Of a stretch of DNA of 64,000 nt, positions 59,009 to 64,000 are shown one piece after another (position 1 is the stretch's first letter; every line of letters begins with the position of its first letter). Location: the NCBI GenBank assembly GCA_964542535.1, contig CAZIUE010000001.1, positions 1 through 64,000 of the forward strand, given 5' to 3'. A model generated the notes under the pieces. It ran no database searches. It was given only the letters and a program-made list of their open reading frames with translations, and was not told the DNA's origin. The stretch is from Pseudopelobacter sp964542535 (GTDB lineage: Bacteria > Desulfobacterota > Desulfuromonadia > Geobacterales > Pseudopelobacteraceae). Position numbers and translations under genes: made by a program.

Positions 59009-59146
59009 TTGAAGCATAAACACCACAATCGCATTTGATTCTTGCATCATCTGTGCTAGGTTGAACGCCTGAATCCTGGCCCCTTCCGAGGGACTGGCGA
59101 GTAATGCTATTCAAAGTATCTTCTGTTTCGAGGGCAGTTACGGCGC

Positions 59147-61363
59147 ATGGGGTACAAGCTGTCGACATATGAGCGGAAAAAACGGGTCCGTGAGGCTGTT
59201 GTTATTGTTATCGCCCTGCTCCTGATCCTGTTCCTGACGACGGCTGAGATACGCCTTACCCAATTGAGCACTGACACGTCGCTGGGCAGTAACATCATGA
59301 TTTTCGGTGTTATTAATGTCGTGCTGCTGCTGGTGATTCTGCTGGTGTACCTTGTCAGCCGTAATGTGGTCAAGTTGCTCTTGGAAAATCGCGCCAATCC
59401 TGTTGCAACGCGACTGCGCACCAAACTGGTTGTATCATTTGTTGGCCTCTCCCTGGTGCCGACCCTGCTGCTGTTTTTCGCGGCAGCCGGTTTCATCAAC
59501 AATACCGTGCATAACTGGTTCAACACCCAGGTAGAGACGTCGCTGAGCGAATCCCTGGAGGTTGCCCAGACCTATTACAAAAATTCCGCTTCAAATACGA
59601 TTTACTATGGTCGGCAGATCAGTTCGATCATCCGTGCCGAGAAGCTGCTCAACCAGGAGAACGTGCCCCGCCTTGAGGCTCTCATCCGACAGAAGCAGAA
59701 GGAATACAACCTGGGGGTTGTGGAGGTATATTCGGCGCAACGAGAGGAACTGTTTCGCGCCACCAATCCATCGGTTCCCAAAGGGGAATTCACCAACCCC
59801 GCTTCGGACGATATAGAGCGGGGACTGTCCGGAAACGAACTGACTCGTATCAACCCGGTTGGTAAAGCCGACCTCATACGAGGCATCGTACCGATCTTTT
59901 CGACCTGGAACGATCGCGATGTTGTCGGCGCGGTGGTTGTGAACTACTACGTTCCCTACTCTTTGGTCAACAAGATGAAGGAGATCACCGAGTCCTACCA
60001 CGAGTTTCGTCAGCTTAAGATACTCAAAAACCCGATACGTACCGGGTATATCCTCACGCTGTTCCTGATAACCGTGGTGATCGTGTTCCTGGCATACTGG
60101 ATCGCGGTATACCTGGCCAACAGCATGTCTAAACCGGTCCAGGAACTGCTGGAGGCAACGCGCGCGGTTGCCGGCGGCAACCTGGGAGTGCATATAGAGA
60201 GCGCATCGGTGGATGAAATCGGTATGCTTGTTTCCTCGTTCAACCGTATGACAGAGGATCTGCGTACCAAACAGCAGGCCTTGAATTCCGTTAATCAGGA
60301 GCTGACCAGCACTAACCTGGAACTGGAGCAACGTCGGCGCTACATGGAGATCGTGCTGCGCAACGTTGCGGCCGGAGTTATCTCTGTAGACCGTGATGGG
60401 CACATAACCACCATCAACACATCGGCGGAACGGCTTCTGGGTCTCCCCGACAGCTCGGTTATTGGACGCAATTTTCGTGAACTGCTGCAGGATGCCCATC
60501 TGGATATCGTTAAGGATATCCTGCGAGACCTGCTCCTGTCCAAGCAGGACACCATCAATCGCCAGATTGTCCTGGATGTCAATGGTAACCGGCTTGCTCT
60601 GCAGTTGCACCTGAATCTGCTGCGCGACGAAAACGGGAGCTTCGTCGGTACCGTGCTGGTGCTGGACGACCTGACCCAGGTCGTGAAGGCGCAGCGTATG
60701 GCTGCCTGGCGCGAGGTCGCCCGACGCATCGCCCACGAGATCAAGAATCCTCTTACGCCGATTCAGCTGTCCGCACAGCGTCTGCGCAAGAGGTACCTGT
60801 CGCGCTTTAGTGATGATGAAACTGTCTTTGACGAATGTACGGAGATGATCGTTAAATCGGTTGATGAATTGAAGAACCTAGTTAACGAATTTTCCAATTT
60901 TGCCCGCATGCCGGCCATTCAGCCGGAGCCCAACGATCTGAATGAATTAATTCGTGAAACCCTGACGTTGTACCAGCAGGCCCATCGGGATGTACGGTTT
61001 GACTTCAGTCCGGCCGAGGAGCTTCCGCTGCTGAAGGTGGATCGCAGCCAGATTAAGCGCGTGGTTATCAACTTGCTGGAAAACGCTGTCGCCGCCATGG
61101 AGGGACAGGGGGCGGTGAAGATAGAAACCAAGTATGACGGTGAACTGAAATTGGCTTCTTTCGTCGTTGCCGATACCGGGCCGGGCATACCAGCCGAGGA
61201 CAAACCGCGACTGTTCGAACCATACTTTTCCACCAAGAAGACTGGAACCGGACTCGGACTTGCCATCGTCAACAGTGTTATAAGCGATCACAACGGTTTT
61301 GTGCGCGTCAGGGACAACCAGCCCCGGGGGGCCTGTTTCATCGTCGAATTGCCCGCATCCTGA
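59147..61363 (+). CDS. ntrY: NtrY-type sensor histidine kinase
   Basis: 738 residues: three N-terminal membrane helices (~18-35, 50-70, 92-112), a periplasmic or extracytoplasmic sensor segment (~115-285), a fourth helix (~300-325), HAMP (~325-380), PAS (~395-505), HisKA with the phospho-acceptor His in RRIAHEIKNPLTPIQL, and HATPase (NLLENAVAAM, DTGPGIP, GTGLGLAIV). This is the NtrY layout, linked in other bacteria to nitrogen or redox control. Paired with the regulator 55 bases downstream. Confidence 0.93.
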   Translation: MGYKLSTYERKKRVREAVVIVIALLLILFLTTAEIRLTQLSTDTSLGSNIMIFGVINVVLLLVILLVYLVSRNVVKLLLENRANPVATRLRTKLVVSFVGLSLVPTLLLFFAAAGFINNTVHNWFNTQVETSLSESLEVAQTYYKNSASNTIYYGRQISSIIRAEKLLNQENVPRLEALIRQKQKEYNLGVVEVYSAQREELFRATNPSVPKGEFTNPASDDIERGLSGNELTRINPVGKADLIRGIVPIFSTWNDRDVVGAVVVNYYVPYSLVNKMKEITESYHEFRQLKILKNPIRTGYILTLFLITVVIVFLAYWIAVYLANSMSKPVQELLEATRAVAGGNLGVHIESASVDEIGMLVSSFNRMTEDLRTKQQALNSVNQELTSTNLELEQRRRYMEIVLRNVAAGVISVDRDGHITTINTSAERLLGLPDSSVIGRNFRELLQDAHLDIVKDILRDLLLSKQDTINRQIVLDVNGNRLALQLHLNLLRDENGSFVGTVLVLDDLTQVVKAQRMAAWREVARRIAHEIKNPLTPIQLSAQRLRKRYLSRFSDDETVFDECTEMIVKSVDELKNLVNEFSNFARMPAIQPEPNDLNELIRETLTLYQQAHRDVRFDFSPAEELPLLKVDRSQIKRVVINLLENAVAAMEGQGAVKIETKYDGELKLASFVVADTGPGIPAEDKPRLFEPYFSTKKTGTGLGLAIVNSVISDHNGFVRVRDNQPRGACFIVELPAS

Positions 61364-61418
61364 CCGTCGGTTCGGCCAAAGATGGCCAACCGTCAGATCG
61401 CCCAAAAGAGAGGAGACT

Positions 61419-62789
61419 ATGTCGAAATCGATACTCGTGGTTGATGATGAGAAAGATATCAGGATCTCCCTGGCCGGTATTCTGGAGGACGAGGGGTTTT
61501 ACGTGTCCTGCGCCGCCAGCGGTGTCGAGGCGCTGGAGACCGTTTGCCACGAAATACCCGATATTGTGTTGCTGGATATCTGGATGCCGGGCATGGACGG
61601 ACTGGAAACACTGGAAAAGCTGAAGCAGCTCTTTCCGGAGCTGACGGTAATCATGATCTCCGGCCACGGCACGATCGAGACGGCGGTGAGGGCCACCAAG
61701 CTGGGAGCGTTTGATTTCATCGAAAAGCCGCTCTCGCTGGATAAGGTGCTGATCACCATTACCAATGCTCTGCGCATGGGTGATCTTCGGGTTGAAAACG
61801 AAGAGCTCAAACGCGCGGCCGGGTATGAACATGAGTTGATCGGTGAAAGCCCGGCCATGGCAGCCCTGCGAGAACAGGTCATGCGCGTCGCCCCAACCTC
61901 GGCTTCCGTTCTGGTATGCGGAGAGAACGGTACCGGCAAGGAGCTGGTAGCCCGTGCGCTTCACTACTACAGCAGGCGCGGGGTCCGGCCGTTCGTTGCG
62001 ATCAACTGCGCCGCCATCCCGGAGGAACTGATCGAGAATGAGCTGTTCGGTCATGAAAAGGGGGCTCTCGGAGGGGCGCCGTCGCAGAAAAAGGGGAAGG
62101 TCGATCTCGCCGATGGCGGCACGCTGTTTCTGGACGAGATCGGTGACCTGTCTCTGGCGACCCAGGGACGGCTTCTGCGCGTCATCCAGGATCGCTGTTT
62201 TCAGCGGGTGGGGGGGAATCGGTCGGTTCCGGTTGATGTACGGGTGATTGCCGCCAGCAGCAGAGACATCGTCGAGGAGGTGCGCGACGGTTGTTTCCGC
62301 GAGGACCTCTTCTACCTGCTCAACGTGATCCCGTTGTCGGTCCCCCCCCTGCGGGAGAGGAGAGGCGACATCCCGCTCTTGGTCCCTCATTTCGTTGAGC
62401 AGCTCAACCGCCGGGAAGGACGCGAACAGAAGACGTTTTCGGCCCAGGCCCTGGAGCTGTTGGCCCGGCAGGACTGGCCCGGAAACGTGCGGGAGCTTCA
62501 GAATGCCGTCGAGCGCATCCTGATCATGGTGCCTGGCCGGACCATAACAGCCGAGGATATTATCGGTCTGCTCGGTGACCAGGTGAATGTTTTCGCGGAC
62601 GAAGGAGCGCAGGCTCTGCCGGTGCCCGGCACCCTGCGGGAGGCGCGTGAGGAGTTCGAGCGGGAGTTCATTGCAAAGAAACTGGAAGAGAACGACTGGA
62701 ACATTTCGCGCACCGCCGAAGTCATCGAACTGGAGCGGAGCAACCTGCACCGTAAGATCAAGAGCTATGGCATCGGCGTAAAAAAGTAA
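61419..62789 (+). CDS. ntrX: NtrX-type AAA+ response regulator with altered GAFTGA loop
   Basis: 456 residues: receiver domain (phospho-Asp53 in VLLDIWMPG), AAA+ domain (Walker A GENGTGKE, Walker B GTLFLDEIGD, arginine-finger region FREDLFYLLNVIPL), and Fis-type HTH (WNISRTAEVIELERSNLHRK). The sigma-54 contact loop, normally GAFTGA, reads GALGGA (215-220), followed by a changed loop PSQKKGKVDLADGG. Loss of the key Thr predicts weak or no classical sigma-54 activation, so it may work as a DNA-binding regulator with sigma-70. ATG 61419 follows GAGAGGAG. Confidence 0.93.
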   Translation: MSKSILVVDDEKDIRISLAGILEDEGFYVSCAASGVEALETVCHEIPDIVLLDIWMPGMDGLETLEKLKQLFPELTVIMISGHGTIETAVRATKLGAFDFIEKPLSLDKVLITITNALRMGDLRVENEELKRAAGYEHELIGESPAMAALREQVMRVAPTSASVLVCGENGTGKELVARALHYYSRRGVRPFVAINCAAIPEELIENELFGHEKGALGGAPSQKKGKVDLADGGTLFLDEIGDLSLATQGRLLRVIQDRCFQRVGGNRSVPVDVRVIAASSRDIVEEVRDGCFREDLFYLLNVIPLSVPPLRERRGDIPLLVPHFVEQLNRREGREQKTFSAQALELLARQDWPGNVRELQNAVERILIMVPGRTITAEDIIGLLGDQVNVFADEGAQALPVPGTLREAREEFEREFIAKKLEENDWNISRTAEVIELERSNLHRKIKSYGIGVKK

Positions 62790-62897
62790 TACCCCATGGG
62801 GTGATTGCACCAAGTGCACATGAGGTCGTGTCGCTGTTATGCACAACCGCCTGGCGTGATCTTCGGGGAAAACGATCTGTCACCAGGTGGCAGTCAC

Positions 62898-63713
62898 CTA
62901 TGGAGAACCTATAAGCATGCGCAGATGGGAGCCGATGTCCTCCTGGCGCATCAGTGATTCTCCGACGAGAAAGGCGCCGGCGCCATCGGCAGCCAGACGC
63001 TCGATGTCGGCCCGGTTGGAGATGCCGCTCTCCGCCACCAGCAGGCGCTCGGGGGGCAGCATTCTGGCCAGCCGCCCGGTTGTGGCCAGATCCGTGGAGA
63101 AGGTGCGCAGGTCGCGATTATTCACGCCGATGAGGGTGCAGTCGCTTCCCAGGGCGATTTCCATCTCCCTCTCATCGTGGACCTCCAACAGGATATCCAG
63201 CGATAACTCCCGTGCCAAGCCGCTCAGATCACGGATCTGGCCGATTTCGAGGATGGCTGCGATCAGCAGGATTGCGTCGGCGCCAGCGCAACGGGCTTGA
63301 AAAACCTGGAGCGGGTCGAGGATGAAATCCTTGCGCAGTAGCGGTAGAGCGACTACGCCGCGTATCATGGACAGGTACTCCAGTCTACCCATGAAAAACC
63401 GCTCGTCGGTCAGTACAGACAGACAGGCTGCTCCGTTTGCCTCATAGATACGCGCTATCTCCAGCGGATTGAAATCGGCCCGGATAAGTCCTCGGCTGGG
63501 AGACCCTTTCTTGACTTCGGCGATCACGGCGGTGTCGGTCCGGCGCAGAGCAGCCTCGAATCCGCGGGTAGGGGGCAGATCCCCGCAACGCCGCCGCAGT
63601 TCGGTGAGAGAGAGGTTCCCCTTCAAAAGTCGGATTTCCTCATGCTTGTGCTCTACGATCAGTTTCAGCGTGTCTGGTATCATGTTCATGAACTCTGCCC
63701 CCGGGTGATTCAT
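62898..63713 (-). CDS. trpC: Indole-3-glycerol phosphate synthase
   Basis: 271 residues; fourth step of the tryptophan branch. TIM-barrel motifs: VIAEVKKGSPSRGLIR, PLLRKDFILD, GVNNRDLRTF and VAESGISNR. The first ATG (63713) overlaps the trpD stop (ATGA), which supports coupled translation; ATG 63689 would give a more typical N-terminus (MNMIPDTLKLIVEHK), so the start is not certain. The 108 bases between it and ntrX hold no clear terminator. Confidence 0.95.
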   Translation of the reverse strand: MNHPGAEFMNMIPDTLKLIVEHKHEEIRLLKGNLSLTELRRRCGDLPPTRGFEAALRRTDTAVIAEVKKGSPSRGLIRADFNPLEIARIYEANGAACLSVLTDERFFMGRLEYLSMIRGVVALPLLRKDFILDPLQVFQARCAGADAILLIAAILEIGQIRDLSGLARELSLDILLEVHDEREMEIALGSDCTLIGVNNRDLRTFSTDLATTGRLARMLPPERLLVAESGISNRADIERLAADGAGAFLVGESLMRQEDIGSHLRMLIGSP

Positions 63714-64000
63714 TCCCTCGTAATGTCGATCAGTTTTTGCAGCTGTTTCATAGCTCGGCCATCGTCAATCGCCTCGGCGGCCAGGGAAACGCCGTGGCGC
63801 GGCGTCGATGCTTTTCCGGCGGCGACCAGGGCATAGGCGGCGTTGATCAGGACGATGTCACGCCGGGGGCCGTCGGCTCCGGAGAGGATCGAACTGACGA
63901 TCTCCGCGTTGGCAACCGCGTCTCCGCCACGCAAATCCCCCATGGTACAGCGCCTGAAGCCCACCTCCTCGGGGGTAATGGTGCTGATGGTTACGCCGGT
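63710..64000 (-). CDS. trpD: Anthranilate phosphoribosyltransferase (3' part)
   Basis: C-terminal 96 residues only; the gene continues beyond the window. Conserved end: ITPEEVGF, GDLRGGDAVANAEIV, LINAAYALVAAGKA. Forms a minus-strand trpD-trpC unit with a 4-base overlap. Confidence 0.95.
   Translation of the reverse strand, partial: TGVTISTITPEEVGFRRCTMGDLRGGDAVANAEIVSSILSGADGPRRDIVLINAAYALVAAGKASTPRHGVSLAAEAIDDGRAMKQLQKLIDITRE

Noticed and set aside
61338..62846. 502-codon minus-strand frame over ntrX
   Set aside because: Antisense shadow; composition unlike a real protein.
62790..62897. Terminator between ntrX and trpC
   Set aside because: Only short palindromes (ccccatgggg; cctgg...ccagg) without a T run on either strand could be found.

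Overview
The window looks like chromosomal DNA from a member of the Geobacterales (Desulfuromonadota; Geobacter / Pelobacter propionicus type). This is inferred from gene content and order: a pyruvate phosphate dikinase, a stand-alone small sulfite reductase, an MglA-type GTPase, a Hypr-type GGDEF protein like Geobacter GacA, NtrYX, birA-coaX, and tRNA-tuf-rpmG-tRNA-Trp-secE-nusG-rplKAJL-rpoBC running directly into one str-S10-spc-alpha ribosomal supercluster. I see no insertion sequences, prophage, CRISPR array or rRNA genes.

Layout. 1-24.5 kb is a mixed housekeeping and regulatory region: ppdK; small sulfite reductase; a minus-strand operon trmJ-SemiSWEET-lemA-ygcG with its own promoter and terminator; a TPR protein; an unknown protein; HIT-glucokinase; a three-gene signalling operon (small domain protein, HDOD protein, Hypr GGDEF); nadC; birA-coaX; an EF-G paralogue; a SPOR / unknown / MglA-like cassette; a membrane methyltransferase; a kinase-BON fusion; a PHP phosphoesterase; nth. 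24.8-38.9 kb holds tRNA-Thr/Tyr/Gly/Thr, tuf copy 1, rpmG, tRNA-Trp, secE, nusG, rplKAJL and rpoBC. 39.0-58.5 kb starts from a near-consensus promoter, has a long folded leader, and then 34 tightly packed genes from rpsL to rplQ, ending at a 13-15 bp terminator with eight T. 58.5-64 kb has yaaR, ntrYX and the trpD-trpC pair running off the end.

How the genes work together. Most of the window is the machinery of transcription and translation: RNA polymerase core (rpoA, rpoB, rpoC), NusG, SecE/SecY, more than half of the ribosomal proteins, EF-Tu (two near-identical copies) and EF-G (canonical plus a paralogue), with Adk and Map in their usual place in the spc operon. Control elements fit this: an L10 leader before rplJ, an rplL-rpoB attenuator hairpin, and a leader before rpsL that I can fold by hand into a four-way-junction RNA.

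The most unusual points are: a 131-residue insertion in RpoB just before the rifampicin region; the folded rpsL leader; a GGDEF protein whose guanine-specificity Asp is Ser, the signature of cyclic AMP-GMP synthases; an MglA-like GTPase in which both catalytic residues are proline; a kinase-BON fusion; and an NtrX-type regulator with GALGGA instead of GAFTGA.
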